Shown: positions 18,001-26,694 of the stretch, piece by piece
Layout: each line of letters starts with the position of its first letter
How positions within the stretch are numbered: the first letter of the stretch is position 1
From: Streptomyces sp. NRRL WC-3742
Lineage (GTDB): Bacteria; Actinomycetota; Actinomycetes; Streptomycetales; Streptomycetaceae
Direction of reading: 5' to 3'
DNA: 64,000 nucleotides
NCBI RefSeq assembly: GCF_000720635.1
Contig: NZ_JOCF01000013.1
Coordinates: 60,765-124,764 of the forward strand
The notes under the pieces: model-generated
Databases searched by the model: none
Seen by the model: the letters and a program-made list of their open reading frames with translations, nothing else
Told to the model about the DNA's origin: nothing
Position numbers and translations under genes: made by a program

Positions 18001-20697
18001 CGGGCCGCACACGGCGGCCCAGTCGACCGAGGCACCCCGGCTGTGCGCCGTGCCGAGCGCGCGCAGCACGGTCTCGACCTCCTGGCCCGACAGCCGGGCG
18101 GTGGCGGCCGTGTCGGCCAGGCCGCCGGAGAGCTCCGGGTCGCTGAGGCAGCCCGCGGCGAGCGCCGCGAGCGAGCCGTCCGGGCCGACGTCGATCAGGG
18201 TGGCCGCCGACTGCTCCCGCAGCGTGCGGACCCCGTCGGCGAACCGGACCGCCTCGCGGGCGTGGCGCACCCAGTAGTCGGGCGTGCACAGCTCCTCCGG
18301 CCGGGCGAGGGCACCCGTCACATTGGAGACCAGCGGGGTTTGCGGGCGCCGGTACTCGAGGGACCGCGCGACGTCCCGGAAGGCGTCCAGCATCGGTTCG
18401 AGGAGCGCGGAGTGGAACGCGTGGCTGACCCGCAGCCGGGTGGCCTTGCGGCCCGCGGACTTCCAGGAGGCGACGGCGGCCAGCACGTCGGCCTCGGGGC
18501 CCGAGACGACGACCGCCTGCGGGCCGTTGACCCCGGCGATGACGGCGCCGGAGCCGCTGCGCTCCAGCTCGGCCAGCACCTCGGCCTCGCCCGCCTGCAG
18601 GGCGCCCATCGCGCCGCCGGCGGGCAGCGCGTCCATCAGCCGGCCGCGGGCCGAGACCAGCGCGGCCGCGTCCTCCAGGCTCCACAGCCCGGCCTCGTGG
18701 GCGGCGGCGAGCTCGCCGATGGAGTGGCCGAGCAGCACGTCGGGATTGAGGCCCCAGGAGCGCAGCAGCCGGCACATCGCGGTCTCGAAGGCGAAGAGTG
18801 CCGGCTGGGCGTGGACGGTGTGACCCAGCAGTGCGGCGACCTCGGGCTCGGTGGAGAACATCACCTCCCGCAGCGGACGCGGGCCGTGCCGGTCCAGGGC
18901 CGCGCACACCTCGTCCAGCGCCTCGGCGAAAACCGGGAAGGCATGGTACAACTCCCGGCCCATACCGGCGCGGTGGGCACCCTGCCCGGCGAAGAGGAAC
19001 GCCGTCCTGCCGCGCCGGACCTCGTCGGTGACGAGCCGGCCGTGCGGCAGGCCGTCGGCGAGCGCGCGCAGGGCCTGCGAGAGCTCGTCGGTCGAGCCGG
19101 CCACGACGGCGGCGCGGTGGCTGAACGCGGTGCGCGTGGTGGCCAGGGCGTGGGCCAGTGCGGCCGGCTCGATGTCCGGCTGGGCGGCCAGGCGTGCGTC
19201 GAGTCGGGCCGCCTGGGCCCGCAGCGCGCCGGCACCGTTGCCGGAGAGCACGAAGACGCTCTGGCCGGCCCCGGCCGGTCGGGCGGCCGCGGCCGCGGGC
19301 GCGGGCCGCGCCGGCGCCTCCTCGAGGACGACGTGCGCGTTGGTGCCGCTGATGCCGAAGGACGACACCGCCGCCCGGCGCGGCCGGTCCACGGCCGGCC
19401 AGGGGCGGGCGTGGTCCAGCAGGCGCACCCGGCCCGCCTCCCAGTCCACGTGCGGTGAGGGCGCGTCGATGTGCAGCGTCCCCGGCATCCGCCGGGCCCG
19501 CAGGGCCAGCACGGCCTTGATGACGCCCGCCACGCCGGCGGCGGCCTGGGGGTGCCCGAAGTTCGACTTGAGCGAGCCCAGCCACAACGGGCGGTCGGCG
19601 GGCCGGTCCTGGCCGTAGACCGCCAGCAGCGCCTCGGCCTCGATGGGGTCGCCCAGGGCGGTGCCGGTGCCGTGGGCCTCGACCATGTCGACGTCCGTGG
19701 CGGCGACCCCGGCGTTGTGCAGCGCGGTGCGGATGAGGCGGCGCTGTGCCGTGCCGTTGGGCGCGGTGAGGCCGTTGCTCGCACCGTCCTGGTTGAGCGC
19801 GGAGCCCTTGACCAGAGCCAGAACCGGGAGGTTCAGCCGCTGCGCGTCGCTGAGGCGGGTGAGCAGCAGCATGCCCGCGCCCTCGCCCAGCACGGTGCCG
19901 TCCGCCCCCGCCGAGAACGGCTTGCAGTGGCCGTCCGCCGCCAGGCCGCGCTGGATGCTGAACTCGACCAGGGTGTCCGGGGTGGACATCACGGTGACGC
20001 CGCCGGCCAGCGCGTAGTCGCACTCCCCGGTGCGCAGCGCGGTGGCTGCCAGGTGGAGCGCGACCAGCGAGGAGGAGCAGGCGGTGTCCACGGTGATCGC
20101 GGGGCCGGCCAGTCCCAGGTGGTAGGCGATCCGGCCGGACAGCACGCTGGTCTCGTTCCCGGTCATCACATAGCCCGCGAACTGCTCGGGGACCCGGTCG
20201 GTGCCGGGCGAGTAGTGCGGGGTCAGGGCACCGGCGAAGACGCCCGTGGCGCTCTCGCGCAGCTGCTCGGGCGGGATGCCGGCGCGTTCCAGGACCTCCC
20301 AGGCCGTCTCCAGCAGGAGACGCTGCTGGGGATCCATGGCCATCGCCTCGCGCGGGGTGATCCCGAAGAACGCGGGGTCGAAGTCGCCGGCGGTGTCGAG
20401 GAATCCGCCGGTGCGGGTGTAGCAGCGGCCCGGGGTTCCCGGGGTCGGGTCGTAGAGCGCGTCGAGGTCCCAGCCGCGGTCCTCGGGGAAGGTGGAGACG
20501 GCCTCGACGCCCTCCTCCAGCGCCTGCCACAGCTGCTTGGGCGTCCGCACGCCACCGGGCAGCCGGCAGGCCATCGACACGATGGCGATGGGCTCCTGGG
20601 CTCGGCCCCGCAGGGCCTTCAACTCCTGGACGAGCCGCTGGTTCTCCTTGACGGAGCGACGCAGCGCCTCCACCGCCTGATCTTCACGCGTGGTCAT
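15007..20697 (-). CDS. Type I PKS, two modules: KS-AT-ACP-KS-(no AT)-ACP
   Basis: 1896 residues starting at ATG 20697. A coiled-coil docking segment (EALRRSVKENQRLVQELKA) opens the protein. Module A: KS (VDTACSSS near 202, HGTGTALGD, NFGH), AT (GHSIGELAA near 657, HAFH near 760, so malonyl-CoA), no reductive domains, ACP with GLTSVGALEL near 985. Module B: complete KS (VDTACSSS near 1240, NIGH), then about 200 residues with neither GQGSQ nor GHSxG, ending in the usual post-AT linker (LPTYAFQRSRYW near 1720), then ACP with GLDSL near 1804. Module B therefore lacks a working AT. An acidic C-terminal tail (EEVDEDDLLALLEAEI) looks like a docking domain for the next PKS, whose start lies three bases beyond the stop. 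Confidence 0.93.
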   Translation of the reverse strand: MTTREDQAVEALRRSVKENQRLVQELKALRGRAQEPIAIVSMACRLPGGVRTPKQLWQALEEGVEAVSTFPEDRGWDLDALYDPTPGTPGRCYTRTGGFLDTAGDFDPAFFGITPREAMAMDPQQRLLLETAWEVLERAGIPPEQLRESATGVFAGALTPHYSPGTDRVPEQFAGYVMTGNETSVLSGRIAYHLGLAGPAITVDTACSSSLVALHLAATALRTGECDYALAGGVTVMSTPDTLVEFSIQRGLAADGHCKPFSAGADGTVLGEGAGMLLLTRLSDAQRLNLPVLALVKGSALNQDGASNGLTAPNGTAQRRLIRTALHNAGVAATDVDMVEAHGTGTALGDPIEAEALLAVYGQDRPADRPLWLGSLKSNFGHPQAAAGVAGVIKAVLALRARRMPGTLHIDAPSPHVDWEAGRVRLLDHARPWPAVDRPRRAAVSSFGISGTNAHVVLEEAPARPAPAAAAARPAGAGQSVFVLSGNGAGALRAQAARLDARLAAQPDIEPAALAHALATTRTAFSHRAAVVAGSTDELSQALRALADGLPHGRLVTDEVRRGRTAFLFAGQGAHRAGMGRELYHAFPVFAEALDEVCAALDRHGPRPLREVMFSTEPEVAALLGHTVHAQPALFAFETAMCRLLRSWGLNPDVLLGHSIGELAAAHEAGLWSLEDAAALVSARGRLMDALPAGGAMGALQAGEAEVLAELERSGSGAVIAGVNGPQAVVVSGPEADVLAAVASWKSAGRKATRLRVSHAFHSALLEPMLDAFRDVARSLEYRRPQTPLVSNVTGALARPEELCTPDYWVRHAREAVRFADGVRTLREQSAATLIDVGPDGSLAALAAGCLSDPELSGGLADTAATARLSGQEVETVLRALGTAHSRGASVDWAAVCGPTPGLPLALPTYVFQHSRYWWQRPTATATATAEAQQPQELPAAADDAPEVLTGDRLEATVRAHVAAVTGLSSPADVDPELSFLSIGLTSVGALELHRRIQAAAGVRISTTFAYEHPTPALLCAHLEATAARQAGPARATEPAVAGAVDTAHEAPREAAPAPVRPVEADEPEDPDAIAIIGMACRYPAGIDGPQQLWDLVRDGVDAISGFPEDRGWPLESLYHPDPDHSGTSYTREGGFLADVAGFDASFFGVSGREASAMDPQHRLLLETAWEALERAGIDPLSLRGSALGVYLGIAHQDYRPQSDEHADEMAGYKITGLAPSVAAGRISYLLGAQGPAMTVDTACSSSLVALHLACQSLRQGESSMALAGGATVLAGPDAFIGFSRQRGLSPDGRCKAFSADADGTGWAEGAGVLLLERLADARRLGHPVLAVVKGTAINQDGASNGLTAPNGLAQQAVIRKALADARLSPGDVDLLEAHGTGTALGDPVELNALLATYGAERDAERPLRLGSFKSNIGHSMAAAGVGGVIKSVMALRNAWLPRTLHADRPTPHADWSDGTVQLLTEALPWPRREAPRRAAVSAFGMSGTNAHVIIEEARPAPAAEPGVDPSLVVWTVSAPTRAALRAQARQYAEHADRHPADAPAAIGRTLTARSLFRHRAVVIGGDRAQLVDAARALGDGRASAAVVEGAAAARKTVFVLPAGANEKLLAGWREYGVTPQLVLTADDPELSSHLAAAVTDGHNLIVQCVAELSVLGLVQRVAAEAGPKVAVARCAVAPDPANEHFVRALAQLHVSGVPVDWSALLGRRQGPEVELPTYAFQRSRYWAMEAPSPAAGQPPVARPAQPVTPAVPAPHGSSAAWDVEGEERYEALLSLVCERVADLLGVEADELDPEDGFFQQGLDSLMATRLRRELETQIDAVLPATLLFDRPNAAALASFLAERVAVVTPVAAAAPEPAPEVPAREPAEEVDEDDLLALLEAEIARAENVREGMGL

Positions 20698-20709
20698 CAG
20701 GGTCCTTTG

Positions 20710-23700
20710 CTAGTGCGCGTCGTCGGCGTCGTCGGTGTCCGCCGTGACGAGGGCGAGCAGCGCGTCCAGGTCCATGGCGTCGATCTGCTCGTCGGTGATC
20801 ACGGACGGCGTGTCCTCGACCGGCGGCGCCGGCGGTACGGGCGCGGTGGCCTCGGCCTCGGCGGGCTTGAGCACGGTGAGGAGGTGGGCGGCCAGGCGGG
20901 CCGGGGTCGGGTGGTCGAAGACCACGGTGGACGCCAGTCGCCGACCCATTGAGGCGGAGAGGCGGCTGCGGAGTTCGACCGCGCCCAGCGACTCCATGCC
21001 CACCGACTTGAACGGCAGGTCGTCGGTCAGCAGCGACGCCGAGGCTTCGCCCAGGACCGCCGCGGCATGGGTGTGCACCAGTTCCACCAGGAGGGACAGC
21101 CGTCCGTCCTGGTCCCGTCCTTCGAGGTCGCGCAGCAGGCGGGCCACGGCGTCCTCGGCGGGGCGCTCGGCGGCGGCCGCGGTCTCGGCCCGCCGGCGTC
21201 CGGGACGGCGCAGCTCCCGCAGGACGGCCGCGACCGGCTCGTCCGCCGCCGGCGCCGCCATGGTCATCAGCACCAGGGCGGGTTCTTCGGCGGCCAGGGC
21301 CGCGTCGAAGAGCCGCAGGCCGGTGTCGGTGGGCAGCGGGGTGATGGCGGCACCCGGCGTCAGCCGGGCGAACGCGGTGCTGTCCACCTGGGCGGTCATC
21401 TCGCTGCGCTCCGCCCACAGGCCCCAGGCCATCGCGGTGGCCGGCCGCCCGGCCGCCCGCCGTGCGCGGGCCAGCGCCTCCAGATAGGCGTTCGCCGCGG
21501 CGTAGTTGCCCTGGCCCGCGTTGCCGAGCGTGGCGACGCAGGAGGAGAACAGGACGAACGCGGCGAGCGGCTGCTCCCGGGTCAGCTCGTCCAGGTGCCG
21601 GGCGGCGTCCGCCTTGGCCTCCATGACCAGGTCGACGTCGCCGGGCGACATCGACTCGATCAGGTTGTCGCTCAGCACACCGGCGGCGTGCACCACGGCG
21701 GTCAGTGGACGGTCGGCTCCGAGGCATGCGAGCAGCCTCGCGACCTCGTCACGCCGCGACACGTCGCACGCCTCGATCCGGACGTCGGCGCCGAGCGAGC
21801 TGAGCGAGTCGCGCAACTCGGCCGCGCCGGCCGCCTGTTGGCCGCGCCGACTGGTCAGCACCAGCCGGCGGACGCCGTGCCGGGTCACCAGGTGCCGGGC
21901 CACCGCCGCGCCGAGCGTGCCGGTGCCCCCGGTGATGAGGACGGTGCCCTCCGGGTCGAGGTCGGCGCCGTCCACCCGGTGGTCGGGCACCGCGCGCACC
22001 AGGCGCAGCGCGGTCACCTTGCCCGCGCGGACGGCGAGTTGCGGCTCCGTTCCGGTCGCGGCGAGCACGAAGGCCGCGAGAGAGCCGGGCAGCCCGTCGG
22101 TGTCGACCAGGGCGATCCGGTCGGGATGCTCGGACTGCGCGGACCGCAGCAGACCCCAGACGGCCGCGCCCTCCGGGTCGTCCGTCTCGCCGGCGCCGGT
22201 GGCGACCGCACCCTGGGTGACCACGACCAGGCGGCTGGCCAGCACCGACTCGTCGGCCAGCCAGCGCTGCAGGGGGGCCAGGACGGAGGTCACCGGCCGG
22301 GGCGACGACCCGTTGCCCTGCTGCACCGGCCAGAGGACGACGCCGGGAGCCCGACCCGTCACACCGACCGCCTCGCGCAGGGTGTCGAGGTCCGGGTAGG
22401 CCGCGGACTCGACACCGGGCAGGTCGGGCAGGGAGCTCTTGACCACGGCCCAGTCGCCCGGCCACACGCTCTGGTCCACCGTCGCGACCGGCTTCCAGAG
22501 CTGCCGGAACACCGAGTCCCGGTGCTGCGCCAGGTCGTCGAAGAGCCGACTGGTCGCCGGCAGCATCAGCAGGCTGCCGACGGTCAGGACCGGGCGTCCC
22601 TCGGTGTCCGACAGGCTCAGCTTGAAGGAGTCGTCCTCGTCGGCCACGACGTGCACGCGCAGCGCCGCCGTGCCCTGCCGGTGCAGGTGCACCCCGCGCC
22701 AGGCGAAGGGCAGCATCGTGGTGTCCCGCTCGGCGTCCGGCCGGGCCAGCGCGGTGACGTGCAGGGCGGCGTCCAGCAGGACGGGGTGCACGCCGAAGGT
22801 GCCGGGCTGCGGGCCGACGCCGGCCGGCAGGGCCAGCTCGGCGAAGAACTCCGTGCCGGAGCGCCAGGCGGCGGTGACCGCCCGAAACGCCGGCCGGTAG
22901 TCGATGGCCGTGCCGCGGTACCGCTCGTACATCTCCTCGACCGGGACGGGTTCCGCACCGGGCGGCGGCCAGGACGCGGCCGCCGGCTGCTGGACGGGCA
23001 CGGCCGCGCGGGTGTCGAGGACGCCCTCGGCGTGCTTGGTCCAGACGGCGTCGGGGCGGTCCGGCCGGGCGAAGACGGTGACCCGGTGCCGGTCGTCGTC
23101 ATCCGCGCCGGCGACCGTGACCTGGATGCTGACCGGCTCGTCGTCGGGCAGCAACAGGGCCTGGTGTTGGGTGAGTTCGGCGAGCCCGTCGCAGCCGGCC
23201 TGGTCGGCGGCGCGGATCACCATCTCGACCACGGCGGCACCGGGCACCACGGCGCGGTCGCCGACCCGGTGGTCGTGCAGCCAGGCGCTGGTGCGCCCCG
23301 ACAGCCGGCCGGTCAGGACGTGTCCGCCGGACTCCGCCAGCGGCAGGGCGGCGCCGAGCCACGGGTGCCCGGTCGCCTCCGCGCCGGTGAAGGTCCCGCC
23401 GGACGCGGCGGCGGGCTCCAGCCACAGTCGGCGGGTCTGGAAGGCGTAGGTCGGCAGCGCCCGCATCCGGGGCTGCCACGGGCCGTAGACCCCGGCGGCG
23501 TCCAGCGGCAGGCCGCTCGCGTAGGCGGTCGCGAGGGAGCGGGTGAAGCGGTCCCAGCCGCCGTCGTCCCGGCGCAGCGAGCCGACCCCGGCGAACTGCT
23601 CGATCCCGGCCGCCTCCGCCACCTGCTCCGCCGAGGCGGTCAGCACGGAGTGCGGGCTGGACTCGACGAAGACCCGGAAACCGTCCTCGAGCGCCCTGGC

Positions 23701-26088
23701 CACCGCGAGGTCGAACCGCACGGGGGCCCGCAGATTGCGGTACCAGTAGTCGGCGGTGAGGTCCGCGGTGTCGATCGGCAGACCGGTGACCGCGGAGTAG
23801 AAGGGCACCGACGAGGCCCGCGGGGTGATGCCGGCCAGCGCCGCCAGCATGTCCTCACGGACCGCCTCGACCTGGGGGGAGTGGCTGGCGTAGTCGACCG
23901 GGATCATGCGGGCGCGCACGTCCACGGCCTCCAGGTCGGAGACCACCCGGCGCAGCTCCGCACGCGGCCCGGCCAGCACGGTGGCGCGCGGGCCGTTGAC
24001 CACGGCGACCGAGAGGGAGGAGCCGCGTCCGGCCAGGTACTCCTCCACCTCGCCGTGGGCGAGTGCCACCGAGGCCATGGAGCAGTCACCGGGCAGGCCG
24101 GTCAGCGCCTGGCTGCGCAGGGCCACCACCTTGGCCGCGTCCTGGAGGCTGAGCGCTCCGCTGACGCAGGCGGCGGCGATCTCGCCCTGGGAGTGGCCGA
24201 TCACGGCGGCGGGCTTGATGCCGCAGGACTCCCACAGCGCGGCGAGCGACACCATGACGGCGAACAGCACGGGCTGCACCACGTCGACGCGGTCCAGGCC
24301 GGGGGCGCCGGGCACCTGGTGCAGCACGTCCGACAGCGACCAGTCGCAGTAGCGGGCGAGGGCCTCCTCGCAGTCGCGCAGGCGGCCCGCGAACACCTCG
24401 GAGCGGGCCGCCAACTCCACGCCCATGCCGGCCCATTGGGAGCCCTGGCCGGGGAAGACGAAGACCGCCTGGGCGGCGTCCGTCCTGGGTGCGGGCGCGG
24501 TGAACACCGACTCGTGGACGTCGCCCCGGGCCAGCGCGTCGAGGGCCTGGCACAGCTCGGCGGTGGAGCCGCCGGTGACCGCCGCTTGGTGCTCGAAGCG
24601 GGTGCGCCCCTCGGCGAGGGTGAAGCCGACGTCGGCGAGCCGGGCCGTCGGGTCGAGGTGCTCGCCGAGCCGGGCCGCCTGGTCGCGCAGGGCCTGTTCG
24701 GTCCGGCCGGAGACCACCCACGCCGTGTACGGCATGTCCTCGGTCGCGGAGTCCGAGGGCTCCGGCGGTGCCTCCTCGAGGATGGCGTGGGCGTTGGTGC
24801 CGCTGACGCCGAACGACGAGACGGCGGCCCGGCGGGCCCGCCCGGTCTGCGGCCACGGGGTGGCCTCGGTCGCCAGGCGGATGTCGCTGTTCGCCCAGTC
24901 GAAGCGCCGGTTGGGCTCGCCTACGTGCAGGGTCGGTGGCACCAGGCCGTGGCGCAGGGCCATCACCGTCTTGATGACGCCGCCCACGCCCGCCGCGGCC
25001 AGGGTGTGACCGATGTTGGACTTCGCCGACCCGAGCAGCAGCGGCCGTTCGCGGCGGTGTTCGCCGTAGACGGCCTGGAGGGCCTCGACCTCGATCGGGT
25101 CGCCGAGCGGGGTGCCGGTGCCGTGCGCCTCGACCACGTCCACCTCGTCGGGGCGCAGGCCGGCGGTGCTCAACGCCCGCCTGATCATGCGCTCCTGGGC
25201 CCGGCCGTTGGGCGCCGTCAGGGTGCGGCTGGGGCCGTCCTGGTTGATGGCGCTCGAGCGGACGACGGCGAGGACGGGCCAACCGCGGCGCCTGGCCTCG
25301 GACATCCGGGCCAGCAGCAGCACGCCCACGCCCTCGCCCCAGCCGGTGCCGTCCGCGCCGTCGGAGAAGGACTTGCAGATGCCGTCTGGCGACAGGGCGC
25401 CGGCCTTGCTGAACTCGGTGAAGACGCCGGGCCTGGCGTGGAAGGTCGCGCCGCCCGCCAGGGCGAGCACCGACTCGCCGGACTGCAGCGACTGGCAGGC
25501 CAGGTGGAGGGCGACCAGCGAACCCGAGCAGGCGGTGTCCACCGTCACCGCGGGACCGTGCAGGCCCAGGACGTAGGAGAGCCGGCCGGCCAGGACGCTG
25601 GGCGAGGTCCCAGTGAGCACCCGTCCCCGCAGCTGGGGCGGCACCTCGTCCCAGGCCGGCCCGTAGTCGTCGGTACCGAAGTAGCCCATGAAGACGCTGA
25701 CGTCTTGTTCGCGCAGGGTCTGCGGCCTGATCCCGGCCCGTTCGAATGCCTCCCAGGCGGTGAGCAGCGTGACCCGCTGCTCCGGAGCCATCGCGGTCGC
25801 CTCACGCTCGGCTATTCCGAAGAACTCCGGATCGAAGTCGGCCAGATCGGGTATGAAGCAGCCGGACCGGGTGACGCAGGTGCCCGCGTCGCTGCCCTCG
25901 GGGCGGAACATGCGGTCGAAGTTCCAACCGCGGTCCTGCGGCATGGCGGAGGCGGTGGATCGCCCGTCCTTCAGAAGGTGCCATAAATCATCGGGGGACT
26001 CGACTCCTCCAGGGAACCGACACGCCATGCTCACAATGACAACGGGGTCCCTGGAAGTTAAGGAAAGGGAATCATCGACATGCGCCAT
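20710..26088 (-). CDS. Type I PKS, first module: KS-AT-DH-KR-ACP
   Basis: 1792 residues from ATG 26088, chosen because GGGAG precedes it and the KS follows soon after; another ATG 48 bp upstream is possible. KS has Cys in VDTACSGS near 184, HGTGTPLGD and NIGH, so it is an extension KS rather than a KSQ. AT has GHSQGEIAA near 632 and YASH near 733, predicting methylmalonyl-CoA. DH has HDHRVGDRAVVPG near 940 and HPVLLDAALH, so it looks active. KR has ITGGTGTLG near 1388, HAAGVLSD, the SSC segment and NYAAANAYL near 1528. ACP has GMESLGAVEL near 1698. The C-terminus ends in an acidic docking-type tail. No loading module or N-terminal docking helix is present. No ER. It starts the leftward PKS unit. 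Confidence 0.93.
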   Translation of the reverse strand: MAHVDDSLSLTSRDPVVIVSMACRFPGGVESPDDLWHLLKDGRSTASAMPQDRGWNFDRMFRPEGSDAGTCVTRSGCFIPDLADFDPEFFGIAEREATAMAPEQRVTLLTAWEAFERAGIRPQTLREQDVSVFMGYFGTDDYGPAWDEVPPQLRGRVLTGTSPSVLAGRLSYVLGLHGPAVTVDTACSGSLVALHLACQSLQSGESVLALAGGATFHARPGVFTEFSKAGALSPDGICKSFSDGADGTGWGEGVGVLLLARMSEARRRGWPVLAVVRSSAINQDGPSRTLTAPNGRAQERMIRRALSTAGLRPDEVDVVEAHGTGTPLGDPIEVEALQAVYGEHRRERPLLLGSAKSNIGHTLAAAGVGGVIKTVMALRHGLVPPTLHVGEPNRRFDWANSDIRLATEATPWPQTGRARRAAVSSFGVSGTNAHAILEEAPPEPSDSATEDMPYTAWVVSGRTEQALRDQAARLGEHLDPTARLADVGFTLAEGRTRFEHQAAVTGGSTAELCQALDALARGDVHESVFTAPAPRTDAAQAVFVFPGQGSQWAGMGVELAARSEVFAGRLRDCEEALARYCDWSLSDVLHQVPGAPGLDRVDVVQPVLFAVMVSLAALWESCGIKPAAVIGHSQGEIAAACVSGALSLQDAAKVVALRSQALTGLPGDCSMASVALAHGEVEEYLAGRGSSLSVAVVNGPRATVLAGPRAELRRVVSDLEAVDVRARMIPVDYASHSPQVEAVREDMLAALAGITPRASSVPFYSAVTGLPIDTADLTADYWYRNLRAPVRFDLAVARALEDGFRVFVESSPHSVLTASAEQVAEAAGIEQFAGVGSLRRDDGGWDRFTRSLATAYASGLPLDAAGVYGPWQPRMRALPTYAFQTRRLWLEPAAASGGTFTGAEATGHPWLGAALPLAESGGHVLTGRLSGRTSAWLHDHRVGDRAVVPGAAVVEMVIRAADQAGCDGLAELTQHQALLLPDDEPVSIQVTVAGADDDDRHRVTVFARPDRPDAVWTKHAEGVLDTRAAVPVQQPAAASWPPPGAEPVPVEEMYERYRGTAIDYRPAFRAVTAAWRSGTEFFAELALPAGVGPQPGTFGVHPVLLDAALHVTALARPDAERDTTMLPFAWRGVHLHRQGTAALRVHVVADEDDSFKLSLSDTEGRPVLTVGSLLMLPATSRLFDDLAQHRDSVFRQLWKPVATVDQSVWPGDWAVVKSSLPDLPGVESAAYPDLDTLREAVGVTGRAPGVVLWPVQQGNGSSPRPVTSVLAPLQRWLADESVLASRLVVVTQGAVATGAGETDDPEGAAVWGLLRSAQSEHPDRIALVDTDGLPGSLAAFVLAATGTEPQLAVRAGKVTALRLVRAVPDHRVDGADLDPEGTVLITGGTGTLGAAVARHLVTRHGVRRLVLTSRRGQQAAGAAELRDSLSSLGADVRIEACDVSRRDEVARLLACLGADRPLTAVVHAAGVLSDNLIESMSPGDVDLVMEAKADAARHLDELTREQPLAAFVLFSSCVATLGNAGQGNYAAANAYLEALARARRAAGRPATAMAWGLWAERSEMTAQVDSTAFARLTPGAAITPLPTDTGLRLFDAALAAEEPALVLMTMAAPAADEPVAAVLRELRRPGRRRAETAAAAERPAEDAVARLLRDLEGRDQDGRLSLLVELVHTHAAAVLGEASASLLTDDLPFKSVGMESLGAVELRSRLSASMGRRLASTVVFDHPTPARLAAHLLTVLKPAEAEATAPVPPAPPVEDTPSVITDEQIDAMDLDALLALVTADTDDADDAH

Positions 26089-26504
26089 GAACGTTCTCCC
26101 CGTATGTGAATTGCTCGCCGAATGTTTGACTAACATTCCCCGACGACTCGGCTGTGGACCTCGCCGATGCCTGGAGGGCCGACCGTCGGGGCAGGGCGGG
26201 ACGAAAGCGCCGTCCTCATGGGTGCTGCCCCCCGTGCCGGTCGGAAGTGGGCGCCCGTCTGGGTCGCCCCTCTGCTCGGATATGCAGGATGTCCGGCCTG
26301 CTCGTATGCCGCTAGGGTCTCGAGACAGAGCTGAATGGTTTCTTAACGCAAGTTCGCGAAGTGTTCAACAATCAAGGTGAGGCATGCCACACGACGTCGT
26401 TGTCGCGGAACTCACCCATACGTGCTACTCTCCCCCGTCGAATGACTCGGATGCGCTGTCCCTCAGTGAGACGCAGTAAACACGAACGGTTATCGATCTT
26501 AGGG
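26089..26504. promoter_or_regulatory. Upstream region of the PKS operon
   Basis: About 415 bp between the first PKS start and the helicase remnant. It should hold the leftward PKS promoter; a GGGAG ribosome site lies next to the ATG at 26088. I found no convincing -35/-10 pair or operator, and no regulatory gene accompanies the locus. No gene was recognised here. Confidence 0.4.
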
Positions 26505-26618
26505 ACGTGCCGTCGGCGGCGCAAGGCCAAAGCCCTGCTCTTCGTCGCCACCACCCGCGCCCGCGATGCCCTCACGATCTCGTGGCACAACAAGCGCAGT
26601 CCGTTCCTGCCCAGCTGA
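26505..26618 (+). pseudogene. C-terminal remnant of a UvrD/Rep-type helicase
   Basis: This short frame ends AKALLFVATTRARDALTISW followed by HNKRSPFLPS and a stop. V-A-x-T-R-A-R-D-x-L is the motif VI region near the C-terminus of superfamily I UvrD/Rep helicases. Only about 37 residues remain; the rest of the gene is absent. It lies just upstream of the restriction-nuclease-like gene and could be the tail of its former partner. Confidence 0.7.
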
Positions 26619-26694
26619 CGTGCCATCCGCTTCCATCAGCCCACAGGGCCAAGAGAACGTGTTGCGGCCCTGCGGCTGCTGGCCAAAGGGAACC

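Noticed and set aside
8511-25986. Long plus-strand open frames across the PKS region (up to 1767 residues)
   Set aside because: They are mirror readings of the minus-strand PKS genes in very high-GC DNA; they have no family features, no ribosome sites and are rich in Gly, Arg, Val and Gln.
15007-26088. Trans-AT PKS system
   Set aside because: The first, second and last AT domains are complete in cis; only one module lacks an AT, and no free-standing AT gene is in the window.
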